Shown: piece by piece, positions 26,171 to 34,623 of the stretch
How positions within the stretch are numbered: position 1 is the stretch's first letter
Layout: the number at the start of each line of letters is the position of its first letter
Assembly (NCBI GenBank): GCA_022072125.1
Contig: JAJVIH010000055.1
Span: 1 to 49,692 of the forward strand
Source: Myxococcota bacterium
GTDB lineage: Bacteria; Myxococcota; JAJVIH01
Length of the DNA stretch: 49,692 bases
Direction of reading: 5' to 3'
Position numbers and translations under genes: made by a program
Notes under the pieces: generated by a model
What the model was told of the DNA's origin: nothing
Database searches by the model: none
Seen by the model: the letters and a program-made list of their open reading frames with translations, nothing else

Positions 26171-27745
26171 TCACGCCCGCGGATCGGGATCATCTTTCCC
26201 GGCGGGCTTGATGAAGGAGCGGGCGTCGGGAATGCGCCGCCGCCGGGATGACGCGGATGATGCGAAATCCATGATGATCTTGAAGATCACCACGAAGGCG
26301 ATGGCTCCGGCGGCGAAGTGAATGGCGTTGCTCATCATGGAATGGGGCGGGTTGCGGCGCGCCTCCAGGGTGTCCTTCCACCAGGTTTCCCACTGCGTGG
26401 CCTGATATTCGCGATCGGCCGGCGGAGCATCATACTGGTAGGGGAATTTCCGCCCGGTCAGTGCGTGCAGGGTTGCAATCACATGTTTGCGTTCGAGCCA
26501 GGAATCGCTGCGCAACAGGGGCAACAACTCGGGCAGGATATCCATATTGTGCAGGCTTTTCGCCTGAATGGCCGCCTCGGCGCGGGCTTCCCGCGGCCCC
26601 TTCGTGAGGGCGTGGCGGAAGCAATCCATGGCGTTTTCGCTCTCGAATGCGGCGGCGGCGCCCAAAATAGCGGTCATCGCCCGCGGATCGTTTTCCTTCA
26701 GGCAGGCTTCCAGTAACGGCGGCAACGACACGGGGTCGCGGATGCGCTCCAATCCCCCGGCGGCGATGATGCGCGCGGCGGGATCGTCCGAGCGGAGCAG
26801 GGACATGAATTTTTCCAGCGCGCCCGGCGGAGCCGCCTCCTTCAGCGCGGAATAGAGGGACAGGGCGTATTCCCGTTGTCCGGCGGGAAGAGGATTGGGC
26901 AGCGCGGACAACGCCGCCAGCAGGGGATCGGGATGATTCCGGCTTAACGCTCCAATCGCGGTGACCATGCGGAAGCGTTCGGTGGTCCCGGACGGAAAAT
27001 GCTGGCGCAGGCGCTCCAGCAGCACCGGCAGCGACGGAGCGTATTTGAGTTTGCGCAATCCTTCCGCCGCGCCGCCGCGCACCTGGGTGTCGGGGTGATC
27101 GAGCAACGCCAGCAGGCGATCGGCGGTGTCCTGGCCGGGGGCGGCGGCCACATTTTCGCAAGCCGCCCGGAGCATGGCGGGCTCGCCGGATTGCAGTCCC
27201 TGGGTCACCGTCTCCCGGGTCGCGGGCTGAATCCGGATTTTCAGCGGATCGCTTTTCAGGAGGACATCTCCCGGGATTTTCCCTTCCCGGTATCGCAGCC
27301 GGTACGACGCCGTGACCTGAATGGTTCCGCTGGCGGGAAGCTGGAACCATGAACCCAGCGAAATGGGGATATCCCGGCTTTCGTGGGCGTCCAGTCTGCG
27401 CGGCCCGGCGGTGGCCCCGGTGTCAGGAAATTGCCCGGCGGGATGAGTGTAAAGCAGGGGTTGATCATCCGGCCCCAGGGCCTGGAGTTGCAGGAACCCC
27501 CTGTTGCCCAGGTTTTCCTCAACGTCATAGGCCAGGTGCTCGATGGATCGCCTGGCGCTGAGGTGGACGGTGATGTCCGCGGGCTGGCTGGGGAATATCT
27601 CCGGGCACCGGGTGCTCAAGCGCAGGTCCGCGGGCGCCATTGGATTGGCCGGAGCAGGGGATTGCGCCTCCGCGGGCAATGGCGAAAGCAAAAGGACCGC
27701 GGCGAGCGCGCGCCACGCCGGCCGGGCTGGTTCAGATGTCGTCAA
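26171..27745 (-). CDS. HEAT-repeat protein with signal peptide and C-terminal membrane helix
   Basis: Exported or membrane-bound scaffold-like protein. A signal-like segment (AWRALAAVLLLSPLPAEAQ) leads to a beta-rich domain (about residues 45-180). Helical HEAT repeats follow (about 190-445; for example LLALLDHPDTQVRGGAAEGL and SLLRSDDPAARIIAAGGLER), then one hydrophobic helix (AGAIAFVVIFKIIMDF) and an Arg-rich cytoplasmic tail. I placed the start at a TTG (27745), because the in-frame ATG at 27832 would lie about 100 bases inside the upstream gene and put a polar stretch before the signal. The TTG overlaps the cyclic-nucleotide gene by 14 bases. The start is uncertain; the partner proteins are unknown. 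Confidence 0.7.
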   Translation of the reverse strand: MTTSEPARPAWRALAAVLLLSPLPAEAQSPAPANPMAPADLRLSTRCPEIFPSQPADITVHLSARRSIEHLAYDVEENLGNRGFLQLQALGPDDQPLLYTHPAGQFPDTGATAGPRRLDAHESRDIPISLGSWFQLPASGTIQVTASYRLRYREGKIPGDVLLKSDPLKIRIQPATRETVTQGLQSGEPAMLRAACENVAAAPGQDTADRLLALLDHPDTQVRGGAAEGLRKLKYAPSLPVLLERLRQHFPSGTTERFRMVTAIGALSRNHPDPLLAALSALPNPLPAGQREYALSLYSALKEAAPPGALEKFMSLLRSDDPAARIIAAGGLERIRDPVSLPPLLEACLKENDPRAMTAILGAAAAFESENAMDCFRHALTKGPREARAEAAIQAKSLHNMDILPELLPLLRSDSWLERKHVIATLHALTGRKFPYQYDAPPADREYQATQWETWWKDTLEARRNPPHSMMSNAIHFAAGAIAFVVIFKIIMDFASSASSRRRRIPDARSFIKPAGKDDPDPRA

Positions 27746-28337
27746 GAGACCAGTCGCGTTCAAGCCGGGCCTTGAATTTGGCGAATTCCTGAAGCCCTTC
27801 GTCTTCCTTCTGTTTGTGAAGCATTTCCACAAGTTTTTTGTCCATCAGTTGCAGGCGGTTGGACAACACCTGGGCAAAGCCCAGGATCATGCGGTATGCG
27901 GCGATATTGCCTTCGTCAAGCAGTTTGTGGAATTGCCGGGCGTCCACGCGGACCAGCAGGCTGGGGGCGCCGGCGCGGATCGAGGCTGAACGGGTCGCTC
28001 GCGAGATGATCGCCATTTCCCCCACCACGCAGCGCGGAGTCAGGGAGGCCAGCAGGTGTTCGGTCTGGTCGTCGCCGGTGGCTTTCACCACCTCCAGCAG
28101 GCCCTCCTCCAGGACATAGAAGGCGTCGCCGGTATCGCCATCCCGGAACAGGTACTCATGCCGTTTCAGCAGCACCTCGGTGCAGATGGAGGAGATCTCG
28201 TTCAACTCCGTGGCGTTGAGTTCGCGGGCGAAGGGCAGCGAGCGCAGCACTTCCTGAAACCGGGTGTTTTTCGCGCTGGTTTTGGAACTGGTGCGGCGGG
28301 CGCGGGCAGGGGGGGCAGACTTGGGCGCGGTCGCCAT
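27732..28337 (-). CDS. cyclic nucleotide-binding domain protein without DNA-binding domain
   Basis: Likely cytoplasmic cyclic-nucleotide sensor. A basic, Ala/Pro/Ser-rich N-terminus (about 25 residues) precedes one CRP-like cNMP-binding domain: LLKRHEYLFRDGDTGDAFYV, EGLLEVVK and the phosphate-binding cassette VVGEMAIISRATRSASIRAG, which has the GE and R-S pattern. The C-terminal helices (about residues 140-200) are coiled-coil-like; there is no helix-turn-helix, so it is not a CRP-type regulator. The ATG at 28337 is preferred; an upstream in-frame start (28454) would precede the promoter. Coupled to the HEAT-repeat gene that follows, which may be its effector partner. Confidence 0.85.
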   Translation of the reverse strand: MATAPKSAPPARARRTSSKTSAKNTRFQEVLRSLPFARELNATELNEISSICTEVLLKRHEYLFRDGDTGDAFYVLEEGLLEVVKATGDDQTEHLLASLTPRCVVGEMAIISRATRSASIRAGAPSLLVRVDARQFHKLLDEGNIAAYRMILGFAQVLSNRLQLMDKKLVEMLHKQKEDEGLQEFAKFKARLERDWSLDDI

Positions 28338-28410
28338 AAACAGGCCTTTCACGACGGAACAGGTGGTGAGAGCAGGATATCCTGGGACTTTCGTATCCGG
28401 ACGGGCGCGG

Positions 28411-28439
28411 ATTGTGGAGTGGGGGGCCACCCCTGTCAA
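28411..28439 (-). promoter_or_regulatory. sigma70-like promoter of the cNMP-binding/HEAT operon
   Basis: On the minus strand TTGACA, a 17-base spacer and CACAAT. The consensus -35 compensates for a moderate -10. The leader to the ATG at 28337 is about 67 bases. Confidence 0.5.
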
Positions 28440-28606
28440 GCACATCAGGGTCAAATGCAGCAGAAACGCGGTATCAGCATCTGGGAGACAGACGGGCCGC
28501 GCCGCCCGCGTTTTTTACCCGCGGATGGTCCGCACCTTCATGGTGATCGCCTTGGACGATGGCGGCACCCCCTCCGGCGTTTCAAAGCCGGCAGCGGCCA
28601 GGCGCG

Positions 28607-29305
28607 TCAGACGGCGGGGGAATACCGGATGGGGTCGCAGGCGCCCGCATCCGCAAACCCCTTGAGCCGGAGCTGGCAGGAGTCGCATCTGCCGCACGCC
28701 GCGCCGTCAGGCGCCGGGTCATAACAACTGCTCGTCAGGGAATAATCCACGCCCAACTCCAGGCCGCGGCGGATGATTTGCCCCTTGGTCCAGGCGATCA
28801 GCGGCGTGTGAATGCGCAGGGAACGGCCATCCTGCACGGCGGCCTTGGTGGCCAGGTTGGCCATGCGTTCGAAGGCGGCGATGTATTCCGGCCGGCAATC
28901 CGGGTAACCGGAATAATCCACCGCGTTGACGCCGATGAAGATATCCTGGGCGCTTTTGACCTCGGCGAGCGCCAGCGCATACGAAAGCAGGATGGTGTTG
29001 CGTGCGGGCACATAGGTGATCGGGACGCCGCGGGCGATGTCTTCCGCCGCCCTGTCCTTGGGAACCGCGAGTTCGCTGGTCAGCGCCGAACCGCCGAAGG
29101 ATCGCAAATCCAGCGTCAGAATGGAGTGCTCCCGGACCCCGGCAGCCCGGACCACCCTGTGGGCGCATTCCAGTTCAATGCGGTGGCGCTGGCCGTAATC
29201 CATGCTCAAGGCATGAACGGAAAATCCCTCGCTTTGGGCGATGGCGAGGGTGGTTGCGCTGTCCAGTCCACCGCTGACCAGCACGATGGCGGGGGGAGGG
29301 GTCAC
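28607..29305 (-). CDS. queC: 7-cyano-7-deazaguanine (preQ0) synthase
   Basis: ATP-dependent conversion of 7-carboxy-7-deazaguanine to preQ0, a precursor of queuosine in tRNA. The PP-loop motif SGGLDS is at residues 11-16. [10 protein letters not shown] and [13 protein letters not shown] are QueC signatures, and the C-terminal zinc site has Cys194, Cys204, Cys207 and Cys210. The length of 232 is typical. The start is a GTG. It lies 40 bases after the TPR gene in a bamD-TPR-queC run. Other queuosine genes (queD, queE, queF, tgt) are not in the window, but a YhhQ-type precursor transporter is encoded at 44309-45010. Confidence 0.96.
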   Translation of the reverse strand: MTPPPAIVLVSGGLDSATTLAIAQSEGFSVHALSMDYGQRHRIELECAHRVVRAAGVREHSILTLDLRSFGGSALTSELAVPKDRAAEDIARGVPITYVPARNTILLSYALALAEVKSAQDIFIGVNAVDYSGYPDCRPEYIAAFERMANLATKAAVQDGRSLRIHTPLIAWTKGQIIRRGLELGVDYSLTSSCYDPAPDGAACGRCDSCQLRLKGFADAGACDPIRYSPAV

Positions 29306-29345
29306 GGAATGTCCGGGGTGATGACGCCGGCCTTCGAGCGGGCGC

Positions 29346-30050
29346 TCACCTGGCGGTCATGCGCAGGTACATCTCGGCTTTTTTGTTGCCGGGCTCATAT
29401 TTGAGCACCTCTTCCCACTCGGCGCGCGCCTCGTCCGTGCGGCCCAGGGTGTTGAGCACCACGCCATGCTGAATGCGCGCATCCAGGTATTTGGGAGAAG
29501 CCTTGACCACCAGCGCGAGGATTTGCTCGGCCTCGGCTGTGTCCCCCATGGAGAGCCGCGCCTGGGCCAGCTTGACGCGGATATCCTGGAACTCGGGACG
29601 CAGCCGCAGGGCCTTGTTGAACTCCTCGACCGCCTCGGCGTACATGGCGTTGGCGGCGTAGACGTCGCCGATTTCCATGTGCATGTTGGCGATCTTGCCG
29701 CGTACAAAGGGGTCTTCCTTGCCGGCGCGGTTGCTTTTTCCGCCCATGCGCTGGGACACCGCCACCGCTTCGTCGTAATGCCCCAGTTCGTTGAGGGTGA
29801 TGACCAGGTTCAGCGCGGCGTCGGTGTAGCGCGGATTGATGGACAGGGCTTCCTCGAAAGCTTCGCGCGCCTGCGGCAACCGGTTGGTCTGATAATAAAT
29901 GACGCCCCGGAGGTTGTGGACATCGGCGAAGGCGCGGGTTTTTTCCAGCACCCTGGCGACATGCTGTTCGGCCTTGGCGTATTCGTTGATCTCGACCAGT
30001 TCCTTCGCCAGGCTGATGTGATGATTCAGATCCTCATCCATGGGGCTCAA
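29346..30050 (-). CDS. TPR-repeat protein
   Basis: Tetratricopeptide protein of 234 residues, without a signal peptide, so probably cytoplasmic or membrane-associated. About five TPR units are visible, with the usual G/A/Y and terminal P pattern: [54 protein letters not shown], and [17 protein letters not shown]. The TTG at 30050 overlaps the bamD stop by four bases (TTGA); the ATG at 30041 is an alternative. The coupling to bamD hints at a role in envelope biogenesis, but that is inference. Confidence 0.85.
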   Translation of the reverse strand: MSPMDEDLNHHISLAKELVEINEYAKAEQHVARVLEKTRAFADVHNLRGVIYYQTNRLPQAREAFEEALSINPRYTDAALNLVITLNELGHYDEAVAVSQRMGGKSNRAGKEDPFVRGKIANMHMEIGDVYAANAMYAEAVEEFNKALRLRPEFQDIRVKLAQARLSMGDTAEAEQILALVVKASPKYLDARIQHGVVLNTLGRTDEARAEWEEVLKYEPGNKKAEMYLRMTAR

Positions 30051-30877
30051 TTCCTTGGGTCAGCAGGGTTCTCGGGGGGAGGCGGTAGATCGGCGAGCCG
30101 GCTTTGGGCGCCGCGTCCCTCACTGGTGTCAGGAAACAGGCGCGCCAGCACCCCATACGCTTCCCTTGCTTCATCGGGCTTATCGAGTTTGACATAGCAG
30201 TCCCCCAATAACAAGAGGGCCTCGCGGATCAGCGGCAGGTCCGAATACTCCGCGCGCAGGCCTCTCAGGCGGCCTTCGGCGGCTTTCCACATGTCCCGCC
30301 GGACGTAAAACTCCGCAACATACATCTCATGTTTGGCCAGCAGGGTGCGCGCTTCCTCGATGCGTTTCCGGGCCTGCTCGGCCAGGGTGTGATCGGGAAA
30401 TATCTTCAGGTAGTTGCGGTAGGCGGTCACCGCCTTGGCCACCGGCTCCAGATCGTTTTCATGGATGGGCGGGAAAATGAAAAATTCGCTGGGCCGCCGC
30501 TCCCAATGCGATTCGCCGGCCTGATACAGGGCGTATCCGGCCTCGGGATGGCGCGGATGCAGCCGGTAGAACATTTCGTAGGCGTCGGCGGCCAGAATGT
30601 ATTTCTCGCGCTTGAACTGGGCGTCGGCGATCCGCAGTTCCGCCAGGGTGGCGTAGCTGCTGTAGGGAAATTTGCTTTTGACGTGGGTGAAATAGTCTAT
30701 GGCTTCCTTGTAATAGCCGGAATCCAGGGTGTCGAGGGCCTCGTCATAGGCGCGCTTGGCGTTTTCGGCGTAGCTGCCGCTCAATCCGGGAGAGGAACAC
30801 CCGGCCGCCGCCATCGCCACGATAGCCAGGACGGCGCGCATCAGGCGCGCGCAATGCTGTTCAAACAGGATATTCAC
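30047..30877 (-). CDS. bamD: outer-membrane assembly lipoprotein BamD
   Basis: Component of the Bam complex, which inserts beta-barrel proteins into the outer membrane from the periplasmic side. The lipobox AAAGC ends the signal sequence (lipidated Cys27 from the GTG start). TPR-like helices follow, with AIDYFTHVKSKFPYSSYATL and the characteristic AVTAYRNYLKIFPDHTLAEQ segment. A Pro-rich tail ends the chain. The length of 276 is typical. The start is either GTG 30877 or ATG 30841; the latter gives a 15-residue signal. It heads a bamD-TPR-queC run and is divergent from tatA. Its natural substrates would include the FadL-like barrel encoded at 1951-3435. Confidence 0.88.
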   Translation of the reverse strand: MNILFEQHCARLMRAVLAIVAMAAAGCSSPGLSGSYAENAKRAYDEALDTLDSGYYKEAIDYFTHVKSKFPYSSYATLAELRIADAQFKREKYILAADAYEMFYRLHPRHPEAGYALYQAGESHWERRPSEFFIFPPIHENDLEPVAKAVTAYRNYLKIFPDHTLAEQARKRIEEARTLLAKHEMYVAEFYVRRDMWKAAEGRLRGLRAEYSDLPLIREALLLLGDCYVKLDKPDEAREAYGVLARLFPDTSEGRGAQSRLADLPPPPENPADPRN

Positions 30878-31028
30878 GCCGCCGGGTCAGTACCACGGCG
30901 ATCCGGTCCGGGCAAGCGGATGGGATATGCGGCGTTGCAGCGCCGCCGGAACGCTTCGCGCTTCAGTCCATTGCGCGATGGGTCTGTTCGCCCCGGCCAT
31001 CGCACGCCGCGATTCCCGCGCCGGATGC

Positions 31029-31057
31029 TTGCCCGGGAGGCCGGGGTCCGGTAGGAT
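31029..31057 (+). promoter_or_regulatory. sigma70-like promoter of tatA
   Basis: TTGCCC (31029-31034), a 17-base spacer and TAGGAT (31052-31057). A short leader of about 22 bases carries the AAAGGA ribosome site before the ATG at 31086. Confidence 0.5.
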
Positions 31058-31085
31058 GCAACCGGTCGTGGGGAAAGGATATGCC

Positions 31086-31292
31086 ATGCTGGGTTGGACT
31101 GAAATTCTGTTGTTGACCCTGGTGATCGTGATTCTCTTTGGCGCGAACAAGATTCCCCAGTTGGGACGCGCCCTGGGCGAAGGCATCCGCAATTTCAAAC
31201 GGTCCACCTCCGGACAGGATGAAATTGACGTGACTCCGCCCAAGGGCCGCATCACCGAAGCGGAAGACAGCAAGAATCCCGCCAAGAGTTGA
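31086..31292 (+). CDS. tatA: Sec-independent translocase subunit TatA/TatE
   Basis: Pore-forming subunit of the twin-arginine translocase. The 68-residue protein has a short N-terminal transmembrane helix (MLGWTEILLLTLVIVILFG) with the FG hinge. The amphipathic helix IPQLGRALGEGIRNFK follows, with the invariant FGxxKxP-like start (FGANKIP), and then an acidic tail. I chose the ATG at 31086 because it gives the canonical N-terminus and has a good ribosome site; the frame is open upstream without homology. tatC and tatB are not in the window. Its stop overlaps the TTG of the next frame. Confidence 0.95.
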   Translation: MLGWTEILLLTLVIVILFGANKIPQLGRALGEGIRNFKRSTSGQDEIDVTPPKGRITEAEDSKNPAKS

Positions 31293-31300
31293 TCTCACGA

Positions 31301-31756
31301 ATGCGCGAGCATTTCTTCGCGTACGCCTCATTCATGGATCCCGAAACCGCCGCGCAGGCGTGCGGTCCCATGCTGGCGGTGGGTCCGGCCGCATTGCGGA
31401 ACTGGCGGATGGTTTTCGACAGCCCGTCGCGCCAGCACCCGGGATACGGACGCGGCGGCCTGTCCGCGGCGCCGGGCCATGTGATGTGGGGCGTGGTGTA
31501 TGCGCTCTCTCCGGAACAGGCCGCCAAACTGGATGCGGCGGAACCGGATCACGAGCGGATGCGGGTTACGGTCAGGCTCAAATCCGGCGCGGTGCGCGAG
31601 TGCTTCGCCTGCCGGGCCAAAACCTCCGTCCCCGGGTTGAAACCCCATCCGGACTATGTGGCGTTGATCGTTCGCGGGGCCCGCAAACACGGCCTTCCCC
31701 ATGACGCCATCGCGGATCTGCTTCCCCTGATGGGATCAGCCCGGCCTGGTGGTTGA
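31301..31756 (+). CDS. gamma-glutamylcyclotransferase-like protein
   Basis: Probable cytoplasmic member of the GGCT/AIG2-like fold. The N-terminus FFAYASFMDPETA corresponds to the YGSNM substrate loop, but with Ala and Phe in place of the usual Gly and Asn. GHVMWGVVYALSPEQAAKLDAAEP matches the central segment, where the catalytic Glu is expected in the AAEPDHERM part. The length of 151 is normal. The start at ATG 31301 is nine bases after the tatA stop; a TTG at 31289 overlaps that stop. The fold is fairly sure, but substrate specificity is doubtful given the altered loop. Confidence 0.75.
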   Translation: MREHFFAYASFMDPETAAQACGPMLAVGPAALRNWRMVFDSPSRQHPGYGRGGLSAAPGHVMWGVVYALSPEQAAKLDAAEPDHERMRVTVRLKSGAVRECFACRAKTSVPGLKPHPDYVALIVRGARKHGLPHDAIADLLPLMGSARPGG

Positions 31757-31841
31757 CGCGCGGATCCGGCCGGATCTCCCCCGCGGGGGTGGCGGGAAGG
31801 TCTCCGCGCGGATAACCTCCCCGGTGAGGTGAACCACCATC

Positions 31842-33122
31842 ATGCGCATTGAACATCTCTCCACCGGCGACGAAGTCCTCAACGGTTCTTGCACCGACAC
31901 CAATACCGTATTTTTCGCCAACCAGCTCTTTGAATCCGGGTTGGAGGCCAGCGCCTTGCACACCGTGGGCGACAACCGCGATGAACTCAAGGCCATGCTC
32001 CGCGACATCACCGCCCGCGCGGATGTGCTGGTGATGAGCGGCGGCCTTGGGGCCACCAGCGACGATCTGACCTCCGAAGTGGTGGCCGGGGCGGCCGGGG
32101 TCCCCCTCGATTATCACGAGGATATCTGGCTCTGGATTCAGGAGCTTTTCCGCTCCCGCGGATTCACCGCGCCGGAGATCAACCGCAAGCAGGCGATATT
32201 GCCTCGCGGCTGCGAAGTCCTGCCCAACCGGGCGGGGACCGCCCCCGCTTTTCGTCTGACCGTGGGCCGTTGCGAGGTCTTCGCCTTGCCCGGCGTTCCG
32301 CGCGAATACCAGTTGTTCATGCAGGAGCGCGTCCTGCCGTTCATCCGCGAGCGATCGGGAAGGGGCCAAGTGGTTTGCCGGACCCTGCGCGTGTACGGCT
32401 TCGGCGAGTCCCACCTGGCGTCCATTCTGGGCGATCTGGAAAACGAATACGCGGATCGCGTGACGGTGGGATACCGGGCCTCCCACCCGGAAGTGTGGGT
32501 GAAGCTGGTGTCGCGCGGGGGCGATCGCGCCGCGGTGGATGACATGGCCGCGAAGGCCCGCGAGAAACTCGGCCTGGCGGTTTTCGGCGAAGACAGCCAG
32601 ACCCTTGGCGCGGTGGTCAGCGAATTGTTGAAACAGCAGGGCGAAACCATCGCGGTGGCGGAATCCTGCACTGGCGGCATGGCCGCGGCGGAACTGACCG
32701 AGCGCCCTGGCTCCAGCGCCTGTTTCGTGGGCGGGTTTGTCGTCTACAGCAACGCCCTGAAAACGGCGTTGCTGGGCGTGCCGGAGGCGGTATTGGCGGC
32801 CCACGGCGCGGTCAGCCAGGAAACCGCTGAAATCATGGCGAGGGAAGGGCGGTCCCGCACCGGGGCCGGCATTTGCCTGGCCATCACCGGGATTGCGGGA
32901 CCGGATGGCGGAACACCGGAAAAGCCCGTGGGAACGGTTCACTTCGCCCTGGCCACCGCAACGGAGATATTCCACCGCAAGGAAGTTTTCAGCCTGGGCG
33001 GCGGGCGTCCTCAGGTGCGGCGGACATCGGTATATCAGGCGCTGAACATGGCGAGGCTGTATCTTCAGGGCCACGATCCCTGTTGGCGTCACGCCCTCGG
33101 CGCCCGCCGCCAGAAGCCGTAA
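31842..33122 (+). CDS. cinA: CinA-family nicotinamide-nucleotide amidohydrolase
   Basis: Full-length CinA of 426 residues. The N-terminal MoCF/COG1058 domain (about residues 1-170) has STGDEVLNG, SGGLGATSDDLT and ALPGVPREYQ, consistent with ADP-ribose pyrophosphatase activity. The C-terminal domain (about 255-410) has AVAESCTGGMAA with the catalytic Ser-Cys-Thr motif, ITGIAGPDGG and KPVGTVHFA, consistent with NMN deamidase activity. Together they act in NAD recycling. The conserved start follows a GGTGAGGTG ribosome site. It stands alone between the GGCT-like gene and the tetR promoter. Confidence 0.95.
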   Translation: MRIEHLSTGDEVLNGSCTDTNTVFFANQLFESGLEASALHTVGDNRDELKAMLRDITARADVLVMSGGLGATSDDLTSEVVAGAAGVPLDYHEDIWLWIQELFRSRGFTAPEINRKQAILPRGCEVLPNRAGTAPAFRLTVGRCEVFALPGVPREYQLFMQERVLPFIRERSGRGQVVCRTLRVYGFGESHLASILGDLENEYADRVTVGYRASHPEVWVKLVSRGGDRAAVDDMAAKAREKLGLAVFGEDSQTLGAVVSELLKQQGETIAVAESCTGGMAAAELTERPGSSACFVGGFVVYSNALKTALLGVPEAVLAAHGAVSQETAEIMAREGRSRTGAGICLAITGIAGPDGGTPEKPVGTVHFALATATEIFHRKEVFSLGGGRPQVRRTSVYQALNMARLYLQGHDPCWRHALGARRQKP

Positions 33123-33269
33123 AGAGATAAGGCGGCGTCACGCCGGCGATGGCGGGGCGGGTTCCGGGGGAAGCGCCTGCCGCCGGAGGAAGCGGCGGCG
33201 GGAGAGAAAAGATGGAAGCAATGGACGCATCCGCTGATCCCGGCCAATTGACCGATTGACCTGAGCGCC

Positions 33270-33301
33270 TTGACAGCCAACCCGGCCCTCTGGTGTATAC
33301 T
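33270..33301 (+). promoter_or_regulatory. sigma70-like promoter of tetR
   Basis: Consensus TTGACA (33270-33275). Either TGTATA (18-base spacer) or TATACT (20-base spacer, TG upstream) can serve as the -10. A palindrome covers the -10 end and start site. Confidence 0.55.
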
Positions 33302-33315
33302 GAAACCTGTTCAGT
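33299..33315. promoter_or_regulatory. probable TetR-family operator
   Basis: ACTGAA (33299-33304) and TTCAGT (33310-33315) form a perfect inverted repeat with a five-base spacer. It overlaps the -10 and the expected start of transcription and lies 16 bases before the tetR ATG. Position and shape suit autorepression by dimer binding. Confidence 0.6.
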
Positions 33316-33330
33316 CCATTGGGGTGCAAT

Positions 33331-34011
33331 ATGGAGCTACGGGGTTCGACTTCTTCCCCCGCCACCGAAGTGGATGGCGTTCGCCGCCCGCAACAGGCGC
33401 GGGCCCACCGCACGCTGGAAAGAATCCGGCAGGCGGCGCTGGAGTTGTTGCGCACCAGGCGCTTTGACGAAGTCGCCATGGCGGAGATCGCCGAGCGGGC
33501 GGGCGTCAGCGTGGGTACGCTCTACCATTATTATCCCAGCAAGGAAGTGCTGCTGGTGGATGTTCACGCCACCGTGGTGGATTCCATGTCCGCGGATCTG
33601 ACCCAGCACCTGAGCCTGCGCATCACCTCGCTGGATGCGCTGCGCGGCTTTCTCGACGGCTCCATCCGCATGGCATGGGATCAGTTGCTCGCGCGCCGCA
33701 ACCTGGAGCGCGAAATCCTGCGCATCGGCCTCAACGACCGCCAGCTTGAAGATCATCTGCGCGGTCAGGAGCGGCGCGTCCGCCAGATCTTCGAGGCGCT
33801 GATTGCGATGCACAAGGATCAACTCCAGTCCCGCGACCCGGCCCGCGCTGCGGAGGTGATTTACACGCTGATTGAGGGCACCCTGTTGCGGGCGGTCCGC
33901 TTCGACGACGTGGCCGGCGCCGGCAAGGAACTGATCCCCGAAACCGTGGACATGATCATCCGCTACCTGCTGCCCGGGTTCCGGAACGCCAATTCCGCCC
34001 GCAAGAAATAA
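33331..34011 (+). CDS. TetR/AcrR-family transcriptional regulator
   Basis: Ligand-responsive repressor of 226 residues. The N-terminal helix-turn-helix (about residues 25-70) contains RIRQAALELLRTRRFDEVAM and IAERAGVSVGTLYHYYPSKE, a near-consensus TetR pattern. The all-helical C-terminal domain would bind the inducer and form the dimer; its ligand cannot be predicted. The ATG at 33331 is preferred over an in-frame TTG at 33319, which lies next to the operator. No transporter or enzyme gene is adjacent, so the only visible target is its own promoter. It is followed at once by a strong terminator. Confidence 0.93.
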   Translation: MELRGSTSSPATEVDGVRRPQQARAHRTLERIRQAALELLRTRRFDEVAMAEIAERAGVSVGTLYHYYPSKEVLLVDVHATVVDSMSADLTQHLSLRITSLDALRGFLDGSIRMAWDQLLARRNLEREILRIGLNDRQLEDHLRGQERRVRQIFEALIAMHKDQLQSRDPARAAEVIYTLIEGTLLRAVRFDDVAGAGKELIPETVDMIIRYLLPGFRNANSARKK

Positions 34012-34047
34012 CCGCCTCTTGAGGCGGCCCGGGTTTCTTTTTCCATA
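34012..34047 (+). terminator. intrinsic terminator of tetR
   Basis: CCGCCTC and GAGGCGG pair around TT (34012-34027), starting directly after the TAA, followed by a T-rich stretch (TTTCTTTTT). Confidence 0.7.
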
Positions 34048-34058
34048 TTCCTTTTTTG

Positions 34059-34085
34059 CCGGGCGCGAAGGACCTCCGCGCCCGG
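34059..34085. terminator. GC-rich hairpin between tetR and ndk
   Basis: CCGGGCGCG (34059-34067) and CGCGCCCGG (34077-34085), nine base pairs with a nine-base loop. It is flanked by CTTTTTT on the left and TAAAATCAAAAA on the right, so it could back up termination on the plus strand from tetR or the minus strand from ndk. Confidence 0.45.
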
Positions 34086-34123
34086 TAAAATCAAAAACCG
34101 GCGGCCATGGAGGCCGCCGGTTT
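34085..34123 (-). terminator. intrinsic terminator of the sucCD-ndk operon
   Basis: A 12-bp perfect stem (34095-34106 with 34112-34123, five-base loop) followed on the minus strand by TTTTTGATTTTA. It starts 22 bases after the ndk stop. Confidence 0.75.
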
Positions 34124-34145
34124 GCGCGAACAGACAGGAAAAGGG

Positions 34146-34574
34146 CTATCCCTGCCGGTGCAGTTCCGTGGTGCGGAAGAAAAACGGCACTTCCACGGCG
34201 GCGGTGGCGGGCGAGTCCGATCCATGCACCGTGTTTTCCTCGATGTTGGAGGCGAAATCCTTGCGGATGGTGCCCGGCGCGGCCTTGGCGGGATCCGTGG
34301 CGCCCATCAGTTCGCGCCAGCGCGCGATGGCGTTTTCGCCTTCGATGGCCAGCACGGCCACGGGGCCCCGGATCATGAAGCTGACCAGGTCGCCGTAGAA
34401 GGGCCGCGCCTTGTGTACGGCGTAAAACGCCTCGGCTTCCTGCTGGCTCAGGTGGGTCAGACGCAGGCCGATGACCCGCAGTCCCGCCTTCTGGATGCGC
34501 GACACGATTTCCCCGATCAGCACCTTCTGCACGCCATCGGGCTTGATGATTCCAAGCGTCAGTTCCGTTGCCAT
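34146..34574 (-). CDS. ndk: nucleoside diphosphate kinase
   Basis: Transfers the gamma phosphate of ATP to nucleoside diphosphates through a phosphohistidine. The 142-residue protein has the N-terminal [13 protein letters not shown] and the active-site segment [12 protein letters not shown] with His117. I used the ATG at 34574, which has an AAGGAG ribosome site and matches the family N-terminus; an open frame extends 36 codons upstream into the sucD region without homology. Third gene of sucC-sucD-ndk, which makes sense where succinyl-CoA ligase forms GTP or ATP. A strong terminator follows. Confidence 0.98.
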   Translation of the reverse strand: MATELTLGIIKPDGVQKVLIGEIVSRIQKAGLRVIGLRLTHLSQQEAEAFYAVHKARPFYGDLVSFMIRGPVAVLAIEGENAIARWRELMGATDPAKAAPGTIRKDFASNIEENTVHGSDSPATAAVEVPFFFRTTELHRQG

Positions 34575-34623
34575 TGATTGCTCCTTCAGTCGTTGTTGGG
34601 GGGGTGATGCAAACTCAATCCTG

